DNA of 64,000 nucleotides from Phytopythium helicoides (taxonomy: Eukaryota > Oomycota > Peronosporomycetes > Pythiales > Pythiaceae): contig JANFNE010000064.1 of NCBI GenBank assembly GCA_024867545.1, positions 44,882 through 108,881 of the forward strand, written 5' to 3'. The position numbers and the translations under genes are program-made. The first letter of the stretch is position 1; each line of letters begins with the position of its first letter. This document shows positions 22,109 through 33,394 of this stretch, piece by piece. Below the pieces are notes generated by a model. The model did no database searches, was not told the origin of the DNA, and was given only the letters and a program-made list of their open reading frames with translations.

Positions 22109-23578
22109 CTAGTTGAACGAATTGGTGCTCAGATCGACCTCCAGTTCCGCGCGCACGGTGTCGTAGTCGAAAGGCTGCTTGGTAACCTTGGAGCACTCTC
22201 CCGACGTCGCTTCTCCAGCAAAACGAGCTTGCATCCACTTGATCCAGTCCGGAGCACCCGCCGTGATCACACCCGAGTGATCCTGCTTCGGGTACAGGAT
22301 AAGATCGATTTCGCTTCCGGTAGCACACGCGTTCTCGTATCCAGTCTCCGTTGTCTCTGCGATGATCGCCGTGTCATTCACGCCTTGGATGATCAAGACA
22401 GGTCCCTTGGCCAGTTTCCCATTACCAGGGCCGGTGGTGTTCTGGAACTTTTGGGCGATCGCAATATCACCGGCACTCATGTTTCCGGTAGTAATCGTCG
22501 TAAGCTCCGTGACGGTCAGATCGGATGCGAGACCCATCGTGGCACCTGCACACAGCTGGGCTTTGTCAGCTAGTCCCATACGAACCTTCATCATGTCCCC
22601 CAGCGCTGTTGAGTTGTACTCCGGGAACGTGCGCTTGATGCCCATATTTGCAAGCGGCAGCAAGGTGGTGACCGCCCACGCCTGGTAGACGACGCTAGGA
22701 TCAACCATGAGCTCAGCTGCATACTGAGCAAGATCCCAAACTCTGGCGGCCGGGGCCATTGCAACTGTGCCGATGAAGTTTTTCGCTTCGGTGCAAGCGG
22801 CACTGGCGGTGCTTCCGTCAGCGCAGAGACTTGGATCAGACGAATTCGTCTTACAGTTCGATGCAGCGATGTCGTCGATGTCCTCGGCCAGCTTCCATAC
22901 AGCACCACCTCCTTGAGAGTGACCCGCCGCCATCCAATTGTCCGTCAAAACCTTGCCAAATGCTTGGCGAGCAGCAACAACGGAGTAGTAGATATCCATG
23001 GCATGCGCCGGAAACGCGCAGTACTTGTGTGCAGTGCCATTGGTACCTAGACCTGCGTAGTCGGTGGCCACCAGGGCGTAGCCCTGTTCGCTCAGCAGCT
23101 CCCAACTGTTGTAATCGAAAAAGTTGGGGCCATTGGAGACAGCGCAACCGGGGTATAGCCCGATGGTGCCATGAGCCCACGCAACAAGCGGGAATTTACC
23201 GCTGTCGGGAAGCGCGTACGGCAACGCGATGAAGCCCGACACGGGGATATACGTGCCATCCAGATCCGTCGACACATACTGGATACGGTAAGCGGCAATG
23301 CCCGAGACGGTGGTAAGGTTGGTTGGGTTGATTGGCTCAATCTTCAGCAAGTCACCAGGGACCGCAGTCGAGAAGTTGGAAGCCACTGCGTAGAATTCCG
23401 AGTCGAAGTCAGTGCCAACATCCGACAAGTCGTCTGCGTTGGTGTAGATGAGGGTCTCGTAGCACGTCTCGCCGCACTCATACGATAGAGCCGTCTCGCG
23501 TGACACGTTCAGACCGGCAATCTGCTCGGCCGCAGCTGGTACTGTGGCCGCAAGTAGCAAGCTGAGCGGTACAAGCAT
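22109..23578 (-). CDS. Secretory lipase family alpha/beta-hydrolase, copy 2
   Basis: 489 aa with the same signal peptide, GHSQGG elbow and Asp/His candidates as copy 1. The few amino-acid differences include N for S in EPINPTNL and V for I in AARVWD. Intact and probably functional. Confidence 0.85.
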   Translation of the reverse strand: MLVPLSLLLAATVPAAAEQIAGLNVSRETALSYECGETCYETLIYTNADDLSDVGTDFDSEFYAVASNFSTAVPGDLLKIEPINPTNLTTVSGIAAYRIQYVSTDLDGTYIPVSGFIALPYALPDSGKFPLVAWAHGTIGLYPGCAVSNGPNFFDYNSWELLSEQGYALVATDYAGLGTNGTAHKYCAFPAHAMDIYYSVVAARQAFGKVLTDNWMAAGHSQGGGAVWKLAEDIDDIAASNCKTNSSDPSLCADGSTASAACTEAKNFIGTVAMAPAARVWDLAQYAAELMVDPSVVYQAWAVTTLLPLANMGIKRTFPEYNSTALGDMMKVRMGLADKAQLCAGATMGLASDLTVTELTTITTGNMSAGDIAIAQKFQNTTGPGNGKLAKGPVLIIQGVNDTAIIAETTETGYENACATGSEIDLILYPKQDHSGVITAGAPDWIKWMQARFAGEATSGECSKVTKQPFDYDTVRAELEVDLSTNSFN

Positions 23579-23942
23579 TTCGCGAGGAGTTGGAAAGTCT
23601 GGGGCTTGGATGTGCTGGGTTGGTGTCGAATTCGGAAATGTGTCTGGCTACCTCGGCCGTGAGCAGCTCATGAGAGCCCAATGCAGAGCTGGTTGTTCAT
23701 GACTGAGGAGCCGTGACGTTGAAGACAACGACAAAGTTATTTCGTACTGTCGAGTCCGATAAGCTCCCATGATCCCACTGATTATGGCACTGCGAGGTGT
23801 CACTGACATGGGCAAAGCGCTCCATAATCGCGTTTACGGGTCGGATCGCAATATCAATATCTCGTAAACACGATTACAGTCCATTCTTGCTCTCCAAGCT
23901 GGACATTTGAAATGGTCTAATGCAGCCATCAAGTGACTTGGA
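23579..23942. other. Junction region between units 2 and 3
   Basis: Almost base-for-base the same as 15660-16023, including the duplicated ~55-bp motif. This shows that unit 2 was copied together with its junction. Confidence 0.6.
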
Positions 23943-25923
23943 ATGGAGATTTGGCTGAGCTGGGGTGCGGGTGATCAATACAGTAGACATTCCGGTGATG
24001 GTCAATGCACTGGTGCGATCCGCACTGCGAGGTGTCACTGTGCATTGACATGGGCAAAGCGTTCCATAATCGCGTTTACGGGTCCGTCGATCAACAAGGT
24101 GCGGTCGTCAGCGTCAGCAGGTACGAAGTCTGCAGTTGCTGGCGACACGACTTGCTTGACACTCACGGCATTGAATATGGTCGCGTGACAGCGGCGATCA
24201 TGGGGCGAGAGCGCGTTGCGCCAGCGCTGAGCCTCGTCAAAGAGGGATCGACGCAAGGTGGGTGGTGCAGCAAGCAGTAAACTCGGCTCAAACTAACGCG
24301 CATATTTCACAGGATGGTCCATGCTCAAGACAAAGCTGGCGTCGGCCGCACCTGTGGCGGGAAAGATCCAGACGATGGGCATGCAGGTGGTTACGGAAAT
24401 GATGGCCGAGACGCCGATCGAAGTCATGTTCGTCGACAACCCAGCGGAGGCAAACTGCCGGTTCCTGCTCGAGTACAAGGCGCCCCTTCCGAGCGCTTCA
24501 ACTGGCAAGGGTGGGATGAGCCTGCTTCGTCTGTGTAAGTGGGATCGGTTATGGATTGGACTGGCACGGTGGACCTAATCTTGCTCGAATGGACCAGCCC
24601 GAGCAATCAGCACGGCCAGCACCTCGAGCTTGAGCAGTCTGTCGCGTGCAGAAAGCACAGCGAGCAACTCGGAACCTTCTGCAGCGCAATTGTGTTTTGG
24701 CAAGAGCTATATCTTGGGAACCATCTTGGTCTTCTGCGGTGATATCCAGACCCTCGGACGAGTGGCATCAGTTAGCCGAGCATGCCACAAGTTCATTTCT
24801 ACCGAGAGTCGCTTGTGGAAATTCTGTGTGCGATATGGCGAGATCTCGGAGGGCACACGTCTTGGGTTCTGGGAGAAGATTGCAGGGTGCGTTGCTGAGC
24901 TTCGCCTGCATGTAATTGACATGTTTCTTGAAAGCTCACATGTGGGTCTCATTTTGCAGGGTTCGTAAAATTCGTGAGTCGTCCGAGTTTGACTTCGACG
25001 TGTACCTTCAAATGGCATTGTCCAAGGGCGACTCAACTGAGTTGATTCTTACCGACGTTCGGCGGACGTACGGCCGCGTTGCGCCTCATAAGCGCTCAGC
25101 AAACGATCGCGATGAGGTCGTTGAGGACACCGAGGAGGCGTTGATCTCCCAGCTGAGCGATATCTTGCACGCTCTTGCTGGCCGCTTTCCTGACGTGGGT
25201 TACTGCCAGGGAATGGATTACATTGCTGCTCACGTACTCGACCATGTGAAAAAGTATACAGAGGCAAAGCAAGCAGCTCGCCAAGCGATGCATTCGCGAG
25301 TGTTTACTCGGGTGGTTGTCGAAACTGACGACAATGATGACGACGAGGAAGACGAAGATGTATCCAGCCCAGCGCGGACGGCGGCTTCGGCAGCGACTCG
25401 AGTTGAGGTGGAAACCGCATTTTGGATGCTAGTCGGGTTGTTTGAGAATTACGGACTCCGACAGATGTTCTCTCCTGGATTGGATCGACTACATCTCAAT
25501 TGTTTCCAGTTCCAGCGGCTGTTTGAAATTGGAATGCCAGCACTTGCCGAACACTTCGATAAGGAGAAGGTCATGGTCGAGATGTTCATCGTTGGGTGGT
25601 TCCAGACTCTGTTCCTGTATTTAAATGTGCTGCCGAGAGAGACGCTGGACCGCATCTGGGACATCTTCCTGTTTGAAAACAATTGGAAGATCATGCTTCG
25701 CGTCGCACTGGCATTGCTGCAGCTGTCGGAGGAGCATATTCTTGGGAAGCGAATCGATGAAGTCATGCAGTTCCTCAACACCTTTCCCGACAAGTGGGAC
25801 GAGATTCTTGCGCCAGAGCTTCTGATTGAGCACGCTCTCGCCATCAAGGTTACCAACAGCGTGTTAAACAAGCTCCAGAAGCAGTATGCTAGACAAAAGC
25901 GGTCGTCGCCAGTACGGCGATGA
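23943..25923 (+). CDS. TBC-domain protein copy 3, 5'-truncated with chimeric first exon
   Basis: Same architecture as copy 2: hybrid exon 23943-24120, then 24192-24257, 24313-24534, 24598-24886 and 24960-25923 (572 aa). The last exon has a small cluster of silent changes at about 25500-25560 relative to copies 1 and 2, leaving the protein the same there. Both TBC finger motifs are intact. It begins in the same junction sequence as copy 2, so the two truncated genes come from one original breakpoint copied once more. Confidence 0.65.
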
Positions 25924-26082
25924 ACGTGTAAGAGTGTTTTACAATGTATAGACCATCAACGGCAACTACCATGGAACAGCGATGATCTTGATGCATAATC
26001 TATTCTTGCTGCCAATAAGAGGTTCTTGCGAAACGGTCTTGACAGAGACTGGCAACTGTTGAACACGAGTTGGAGACAACCA

Positions 26083-27907
26083 ATGCCCGGGGTCATCGAG
26101 AAGATTGGCGAGTTCTTCGCGCAGCGTGAGCGCGAGCAGCAGCAAGCAGTAGCGTTCGTTACATCACAAGCATCTGTTCCTCCCACTGCTTTGACCTCCA
26201 CAGGTTGCAGTGGTGGTCACGATCTCCAAAGGAACAGTGAAGACGCACATCACTCACCGGTTGTATTTCGTCGTCGACTTTCGTCGCCTACTCCGGCAAA
26301 TGACTGCTTGCGAAGCCTGAACACTCCTCGATCAGAGTCATTGGCTACAAATCGGACACCAGCGGTTCCACCACTGCCCAGAGCGTTGCGTCCATTTCTA
26401 TCTCCTACGCATTCTAAGGAAGAAGGTAGTGACGATGGAGTTGTCGGCTCCGTGTCACGGAGACCAGCAGCTCCCTTGAAATCAACTCGCAGTGATTCCA
26501 GTCGTCTCGGAATGGAAAAACCCAACCACGAAATCGTAAAAGATGAGCAGAAGACACCAGTAAAACAAAGGAAAAAGAGAGTAAAAAAACGAAAATCTTC
26601 GGCGTCAGCGAAAACTGAAGAGGACAAGCAAGCCAGCGAAAGGCTAGCACAGCTACTGAAGAGCGAGCGAATTGCGAATGGGTTGGCCCGCGCTCAGGAA
26701 CGTGCGAGACGCATTTTGGATGAGCAGCAGCAGCAAAATCGTGCAAGACGCCAGGCCCAACGAGAAGCCGTGGAGAAGATTAAGGCACAGCTCGACCGAA
26801 TCGAGCAGATCCGCGCTAGTCAATCCTTAACAAGATCGCTGTCCAGCGCATGCTCAGTTACTTCCTCGACTTTGAGCTCATGCGAGTCATTTCTCTCTGT
26901 GGATTCCCAAACTTCCTCATCCTCATCGCTGCTCCACAGTACGTCTTCAACTCCACGAACATTGGATAGATTGAACCAAACTTTGGACCAGGCAACTTCT
27001 GAAGGTGATGATCGATCAATGGAAGTTTTGAGTACAAAAGGCAGAGACAAATTGATATGCGATCAGCAACCTAACCTTTCGAGTGAGCCAAGATATCTTG
27101 ATGCACTCGAACAGCGGACTAAAGAGCAGGTACACATGTACATCCATCCTGGCTTTCTCTTTCGATATGACTAATGCGGGGGTCGAGCAGATGATTCTTC
27201 AGCTCCAGTTTCGGAAACGATGCTTGGATACGAAGAAGCGCCAGGAGCAGCTACAGCAACAACTAGAGCGAATAGCAGGCGCGAACGCAAACAAACAGGC
27301 TCAAGTTGAGAAGCTAGAGCAATCAAAGGCCGATATTGAGAAAGAGCTAACACGCATCGTCGATGAGCTGAGTGGCATGCGCAAAAGGCGGCATCAGCTC
27401 GAAGAAGCCGGACGGGAAGATCGGCTACGAAGACAAAAAGAAGCTGAGCGCGCTTTGCAGCGACGACTTCGTGAAGAAGAATGGGCGAAGTTGATGGAGG
27501 AGGAGAAAGCGCGCTCCGTGGTTGCAGCTGGAGCTCGGGAGAAGGCTGGAGAGCGCGTGCAGCAAGCGCGTATGGCGCAAAAGCAGCGTGGTAGCCGGAT
27601 AGCGCAGCAACCGGCTCCTCGTGTGATGAAGTCCGGTCGACGAATATCTTCTGGCCTAGAGTTCATCGCATCATTGCCACCTGAGCTCGCCGAATTCGAA
27701 GAAGAGGGTCTCTACGCGGGCGATTCGTTGAGTTATATTGGCAAGTATCGGTGTGAAGAACCAAGTGCGCCTAACAACCAGAAGGAGGAGGAGGAGGAGC
27801 GTGCCGGCGCCCCCATCTTTGAGTGGCAAGTGCCATCCTACACCGCCAACCAGGACGCCTTCAGCTCCATCCTGTTTGCAGAAATCGTCAGCGATGATGA
27901 TGAATAG
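26083..27907 (+). CDS. Uncharacterised basic/coiled-coil protein, copy 3 (intact)
   Basis: Exon 1 is 26083-27129, the intron 27130-27190 and exon 2 27191-27907; same length as copy 2. It shares the A/S change in the N-terminal region (QASVPP) with copy 2. It shares YRCEEP and ANQDAF near the C-terminus with copy 1, while copy 2 has YRGEEP and ANHDAF. This mixed pattern suggests sequence exchange between the copies. Function unknown. Confidence 0.7.
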
Positions 27908-28251
27908 ATTGAAATTCCTCGCAGCAAGCCGATCGCTCGAATCGCATCATCGATGACAATCCTGAATGCGTTTTTCACATGCATGCAAAATGCCACCAAA
28001 CGACTGGTCCATGGCGTTGCAGCGACCTTGAAGTTGTCTCTCATTCAGCGTGAATGCACGCGCTGCGTGATTGCGAACGCAGACGAGAGCAGCGCGTCAA
28101 GCAGGACTTGCCGTGAGTGTCGGTGTCTCATTTTTCTCCCAATCCCATCTGATGAGCTCCTCCCCTCCCGCCCAATCACCACCGGAGACCGAGTCAGTCT
28201 CCGCCAGTCGACGCTGCTCGCCACTCATCACTTCTCGATCTGCCTCGGTGG
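27908..28251. promoter_or_regulatory. Upstream region of amidohydrolase copy 3
   Basis: It contains ~170 bp (about 28050-28225) that are absent in front of copies 1 and 2, where tctcattcag is joined directly to ccactaatcacttctcg. It probably holds part of the native promoter and leader of this gene. A TCATTC word at 28040 resembles the oomycete initiator (TCAYTYY). Confidence 0.4.
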
Positions 28252-29758
28252 ATGCTCAGCGCCCTCGCCCGCCGCTCGCCGCTCGTCTCTCGCAGCCTCT
28301 CGACTCTCGCAATGGGCGGCAACAAGCAGCAGGTCGACCTCGTCATCTTCGCGGCGCACGTGGTGCCCGTGGTGCCCAAGAACGTGGTGCTCAACGACCA
28401 CGCGATCGTCGTCAAGGACTCGCGGATTGTGGCGCTGCTGCCTCGAGAGGAGGCTGAGCAGCAGTTCGAGGCCGACAAGGTGCAGGAGCTGCCTAGCCAC
28501 ATCGTGACTCCGGGACTCGTCAACATGCACACGCACTCGCCCATGTCGCTGCTGCGCGGCCTGTCGGACGACAAGCCGCTCATGAACTGGCTCATGGAGG
28601 ACGTGTGGCCCACCGAGGGCAAGTTCGTCGACGCCGAGTTCGTACGCGACGGCATGATGCACGCCGCGGCGGAGATGATCCGCGGCGGCACGACGTGCTT
28701 CAACGACATGTATTTCTACCCCGGTGCGGCCATCGAGGCACTCGAGACGGTTGGAATGCGTGGCGCGCTCGGACAGACCGTCATGGAGTTCCCCTCGGGC
28801 TATGCTAGCAACGCTGACGACTACTTTGCCAAGGCCGAGCCGTTCTTTGAGAAGTACGCCGACCATGAGCTGCTGTCCATGACCATTGCGCCTCATGCGC
28901 CGTACACGGTCAGCGACGCGAGCCTGGTGCGCGCGAACGAGTGCTCGCTGAAGCACAACGTCCGCTTCAACATCCACCTCCACGAGACCCACGCTGAATG
29001 CCATGACAGCGAGCACCAGGTACCCAACTCGATGAGCCGCCACCAGAGCGACCAGCACCTGCGGCCGATCGCCAACTTCAAGCGCCTCGGACTGCTGTCG
29101 GAGCGTCTCATCGCCGTGCACATGACGCAGCTGACGGACGAGGAGATCGCCGACATGGCGGCTGCTAAGGCTCACGTGGTGCATTGCCCGACGTCCAACC
29201 TCAAGCTGGCGTCGGGCATCTGCCGCGTGACGGACCTGCTCAAGCATGGCGTGAACGTGGCGCTCGGCACGGACGGCTGTGCGAGCAACAACTCGACCAA
29301 CATGTTCGAGGAGATGAAGCTGGCGGCTATCCTGGCCAAGGTCGAGTCGATGGAGAGCACGAGCGTGCCGGCAGCCACGGCACTGCAGATGGCGACGCTG
29401 AACGGTGCTCGCGCACTGGGCATTGACAGCGAGGTTGGCTCGATCGAGGTGGGCAAGCGTGCGGACGTGATCGCGATCGAGTGCGACAGCATCGAGATGC
29501 TGCCGATGTACAATGCTATCAGCCACGTCGTCTACGTCGCGGGTCGCGAGCAGTGAGTTTTGTTGTATTTGTTCTGTTGGTGTTTGAGCTGGACGCTGAC
29601 GAGTTGTCGGTTGTTGCAGTGTGTCGGATGTGTGGATCAATGGCAAGCAGGTGTTGGCGGACAAGCAGCTGACGACGATCAATGAGAAGGCGGTGAAGGA
29701 GAACGTGCGCGAGTGGTACGGCAAGATCAAGGAGTTCCGCGATACAGTGAAGAACTGA
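28252..29758 (+). CDS. MtaD-like amidohydrolase copy 3, with mitochondrial-type presequence
   Basis: The ATG at 28252 opens a 20-residue leader (MLSALARRSPLVSRSLSTLA): Arg/Ser/Leu-rich and without acidic residues, typical of a mitochondrial targeting peptide. MGGNKQQ follows. Exon 1 is 28252-29552, the intron 29553-29619 and exon 2 29620-29758; about 479 aa. Motifs are NMHTHSPMSLLRG, HLHETHAE, CPTSNLKLASG and LGTDGCASNN. The family deaminates adenosine derivatives (MTA/SAH) or related purines; the substrate here is not proven. Residues ~63-250 differ from copies 1 and 2 by many substitutions and 3 extra residues, and the codons are more GC-rich, while both flanks are nearly identical. This looks like the native form. 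Confidence 0.85.
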
Positions 29759-30209
29759 ACGTGAAGACCATAGCAAGATCTAGACCAGCCTCGGTTGCTA
29801 CGCCCGGCCGGATAAAACTGTACAGTTCAATCGTGTGGCCTAGCCGACGCATCCCAGCCTGGGCTTGCTGCTGGTGCAGATCAATCGTGTAACACATTAG
29901 ACGCATGCGATAAACCAAAAGCATAGAGAAGACGCGGCTTGGAGAGCAACCATTATTTCTCGCCCTAAACTACCTCCTCACTAACTGCTGCTGTATAATC
30001 CGAGCTTGACATAGTTGCGTAGCCGCCTGTAGTAATGGGAAAGAAGGCAGCATGTTAAAGGTTGCATTGCAATGAGATACTGTGGTCGTATCGGCTCCCG
30101 AATCACACACAATCAAATGCCAACAAACAGAGTGTCAAAACGGTGCATTCACCTCTTCCAAACATGTACCGGTATCTGGCATTTTCATGCAAAGCAGTTC
30201 GAAAGCGCT
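29759..30209. other. Convergent intergenic region, unit 3
   Basis: Same as the other two with more substitutions (about 29930-30060); no gene visible. Confidence 0.4.
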
Positions 30210-31679
30210 CTAGTTGAACGAGTTGGTGCTCAGATCGACCTCCAGTTCCGCGCGCACGGTGTCGTAGTCGAAAGGCTGCTTGGTAACCTTGGAGCACTCT
30301 CCCGACGTCGCTTCTCCAGCAAAACGAGCTTGCATCCACTTGATCCAGTCCGGAGCACCCGCCGTGATCACACCCGAGTGATCCTGCTTCGGGTACAGGA
30401 TAAGATCGATTTCGCTTCCGGTAGCACACGCGTTCTCGTATCCAGTCTCCGTTGTCTCTGCGATGACGGCCGTGTCATTCACGCCTTGGATGATCAAAAC
30501 AGGTCCCTTGGCCAGTTTCCCATTACCAGGGCCGGTGGTGTTCTGGAACTTTTGGGCGATCGCAATATCACCGGCACTCATGTTTCCGGTAGTCATCGTC
30601 GTAAGCTCCGTGACGCTCAGATCGGCAGCGAGACCCATCATGGCACCTGCACACAGCTGGGCTTTATCAGCTAGTCCCATACGAACGTTCATTTTGTCTC
30701 CCAGCATTGTTGAGTTGTACTCCGGGAACGTGCGCTTGATACCGAGACTTGCAAGCGGCTGAATGGTGGTGACCGCCCACGCCTGGTAGTTGATGCTAGT
30801 ATCAACCATGAGCTCAGCTGCATACTGAGCAAGATCCCAAACTCTGGCGGCCGGGGCCATTGCAACTGTGCCGATGAAGTTGTTCGCTTCGGTGCAAGCG
30901 GCACTGGCGGTGCTTCCGTCAGCGCAGAGACTTGGATCAGACGAATTCGTCTTACAGTTCGATGCAGCGATGTCCTCGATGTCCTCGGCCAGCTTCCATA
31001 CAGCACCACCTCCTTGAGAGTGACCCGCCGCCATCCAATTGTCCGTCAAAACCTTGCCAAATGCTTGACGAGCAGCAACAACGGAGTAGTAGACATCCAT
31101 GGCATGCGCCGGAAACGCGCAGTACTTGTGTGCAGTGCCATTGGTACCTAGACCTGCGTAGTCGGTGGCCACCAGGGCGTAGCCCTGTTCGCTCAGCAGC
31201 TCCCAACTGTTGTAATCGAAAAAGTTGGGGCCATTGGAGACAGCGCAACCGGGGTATAGCCCGATGGTGCCATGAGCCCACGCGACAAGCGGGAATTGAC
31301 CGCTGTCGGGAAGCGCGTACGGCAACGCGATGAAGCCCGACACGGGGATATACGTGCCATCCAGATCCGTCGACACATACTGGATACGGTAAGCGGCAAT
31401 GCCCGAGACGGTGGTAAGGTTGGTTGGGTTGATTGGCTCAATCTTCAGCAAGTCACCAGGGACCGCAGTCGAGAAGTTGGAAGCCACTGCGTAGAATTCC
31501 GAGTCGAAGTCAGTGCCAACATACGACAAGTCGTCTGCGTTGGTGTAGATGAGGGTCTCGTAGCACGTCTCGCCGCACTCATACGATAGAGCCGTCTCGC
31601 GTGACACGTTCAGACCGGCAATCTGCTCTGCCGCAGCTGGTACTGTGGCCGCAAGTAGCAAGCTGAGCGGTACAAGCAT
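30210..31679 (-). CDS. Secretory lipase family alpha/beta-hydrolase, copy 3 (diverged middle)
   Basis: 489 aa. The signal peptide, GHSQGG and the triad candidates are preserved. Most substitutions relative to copies 1 and 2 sit in one central block at about 30590-30805: SINYQAW for SVVYQAW, IQPLASLG for LLPLANMG, GDKMNVR for GDMMKVR, and AADLSV for ASDLTV. Flanking parts are almost identical, so the block may reflect local gene conversion or altered substrate binding. Confidence 0.85.
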   Translation of the reverse strand: MLVPLSLLLAATVPAAAEQIAGLNVSRETALSYECGETCYETLIYTNADDLSYVGTDFDSEFYAVASNFSTAVPGDLLKIEPINPTNLTTVSGIAAYRIQYVSTDLDGTYIPVSGFIALPYALPDSGQFPLVAWAHGTIGLYPGCAVSNGPNFFDYNSWELLSEQGYALVATDYAGLGTNGTAHKYCAFPAHAMDVYYSVVAARQAFGKVLTDNWMAAGHSQGGGAVWKLAEDIEDIAASNCKTNSSDPSLCADGSTASAACTEANNFIGTVAMAPAARVWDLAQYAAELMVDTSINYQAWAVTTIQPLASLGIKRTFPEYNSTMLGDKMNVRMGLADKAQLCAGAMMGLAADLSVTELTTMTTGNMSAGDIAIAQKFQNTTGPGNGKLAKGPVLIIQGVNDTAVIAETTETGYENACATGSEIDLILYPKQDHSGVITAGAPDWIKWMQARFAGEATSGECSKVTKQPFDYDTVRAELEVDLSTNSFN

Positions 31680-32689
31680 TTCGCGAGGAGTTGGAAAGTC
31701 TGGGGCTTGGATGTGCTGGGTTGGTGTCGAATTCGGAAATGTGTCTGGCTACCTCGGTCGTGAGCAGCTCATGAGAGCCCAATGCAGAGCTGGTTGTTCA
31801 TGATTGAGGAGTCTTGAAGTTGAAGACAACGACAATGTTTCTCGTACTGTCGATCCCCCACCCGTCCGATAAGCTCCCATCCCCATGATCCCACCGATTA
31901 TCCAAAGTACTGTCTGTACACCGCGACTTTAGTGTGAAATCCCGATGCAGTAACGTGTCTGGAAGAGAGGAGCGGTTGTCCTTCAGTACGAGCGGAGTGC
32001 TTCTCGATGGTAAATTTGGAGTCGAAATTGGAGTTCTGCTCTTGGCACAGAACACTCTCCTCATGCTATTGATAGTTCTGTCCCATCAGAGGCTCGCAGC
32101 TTCAAACGAAGAAGTGAACACCAAGCTGGACAATTGAAATGGTCTAATGCAGCCATCAAGTGACTTGGAATGGAGATTTGGCTGAGCTGGGGTGCGGGTG
32201 ATCAATACAGTAGACGTTCCGGTGATGGTCAATGCACTGGTGCGATCCGCACTGCGAGGTGTCACTGTGCATTGACATGGGAAAAGCGTTCCATGATCGC
32301 GTTTACGGGTCGCTTCCGAGTCGATCGCAATATCAATATCTCGTAAACACGATTACAGTGCATTCTTGCTCTCGTTCGTGTTGCTCGAACCAAGTGCACT
32401 GCAGGCATGGACATGGCTTGTACTTGGCTCACGGATCTAATACGTAGACGACCCATGCGCTGTTTGTGCACACTGCCTGCGGGTGACGTCGCGCGCCATC
32501 ACCAGCAAGATGGCCAATAGATCTGTAGTGATGGCGATGCCGTCGACCAAGTAACCCACGGGTTCCTATGCATGCCGATCAAACCAAATCAAAGCTACAT
32601 CGGCGAACTAGTATAAGTATACGTATGACACATGATGTCGACGTTTTCCGTTTCTGCCGATGACACTCGACGAAAGCCGATTTGTCGTT
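31680..32689. other. Right end of the tandem block and its unique flank
   Basis: Up to 31800 this is the lipase promoter side. From 31825 to 32110 it is unique to unit 3; from 32111 to 32311 it matches the junction sequence of the other units; after 32311 it is unique. No convincing coding region. Confidence 0.5.
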
Positions 32690-33133
32690 ATGTCCGCGTT
32701 TCGGCTAGTCTAGTCTTACGGATGCTGGCAATGAGAACAAGCGAGCCGAGCTATGTCATGATCTACTCTACGATCCAGCTGACTCACGCCTCCTCCGAGG
32801 ACACGCGGATCCCTATCTTGCCGATGTAGCGGCCCTCGCCCATGAAGTCGAACGTCGCCAGCACCTGCTCGCGACCAAAGCCTAACGTCTTGTGCTCGTA
32901 CGGCCGGATGGCCTTGCTACACGTGAAGCGCACCGTCTCCTCAAGTAGCTGCCTGCTGCCGACGACGATACCGCGCACGGTGCATCCCTTCGCCAGCACG
33001 AGACTCGCCTATCGCCGAGCACGAGGTGGTCATCCTAGATCGTAGAGTAGATCATGACATAGCTCGGCTCGCTTGTTCACATTCATTGCCAGCATCCATA
33101 AGACTAGACTAGTCGAAACACAGACATGAAATC
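32690..33133. repeat. Inverted repeat (~90-bp arms) around an ADH fragment
   Basis: The left arm (about 32690-32780) and right arm (about 33032-33133) are reverse complements with a few mismatches and one ~4-bp insertion. Both carry the word for catagctcggctcgcttgtt and its complement. The ~250-bp centre holds the alcohol-dehydrogenase remnant. No clear target-site duplication or transposase is visible. Confidence 0.7.
32784..32999 (-). pseudogene. Zinc-type alcohol dehydrogenase C-terminal remnant
   Basis: A 71-codon frame (GCTVRGIVVGSRQLLEETVR ... ATFDFMGEGRYIGKIGIRV ... stop) has the closing pattern of medium-chain dehydrogenases: GIxVGSRxxxEE, then a final GRxIGKIxIxV strand. A full enzyme has ~340 residues, and neither the catalytic domain nor the GxGxxG fold lies upstream (beyond 33000). 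It is therefore a fragment, framed on both sides by the inverted repeat. The start codon shown is incidental. Confidence 0.6.
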
Positions 33134-33394
33134 ATCGTTAGGGCAATCTTTTCGTGCATGTTGACTGGTCATAACCCACATCTGAAAGACCAAGTGTCGA
33201 GGTTTGGTCGGTCGAACAGTGCATTCCACCGTGATCAAGCGTGCCAGTTGTGTACTTGCTGTCGATTTGCATCGCATCGAAGTATCGACATGAATGAGAG
33301 CTTGTTGCAGAACACTATCGACTGGAAAAAACGCTGTTCACACTGATTGTTCTCGTACAGAGATCTTCCGCCATGATTGCTCTTGTACAGAGAC
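33134..33394. promoter_or_regulatory. Upstream region of the DHHC gene
   Basis: 261 bp with no gene. Contains a short near-direct repeat (cttgtacagagac near 33381 and ctcgtacagagat near 33352). Confidence 0.3.

Larger units (their letters stand above)
16165..24083. repeat. Tandem block, unit 2 (7,919 bp)
   Basis: Nearly identical to unit 1 apart from the 97-bp segment missing there. It has the same left junction and right end as unit 1 and shares unit 1's amidohydrolase type. It carries an intact coiled-coil gene. Confidence 0.95.
24084..32311. repeat. Tandem block, unit 3 (~8.2 kb), with the ancestral right flank
   Basis: It has the same left junction as unit 2. It differs by ~170 bp of extra 5' sequence before the amidohydrolase, a different amidohydrolase N-terminal half, a diverged lipase segment, and its own right end (31800-32311). 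After 32311 the sequence continues uniquely, so this end appears to be the original flank. Confidence 0.9.
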
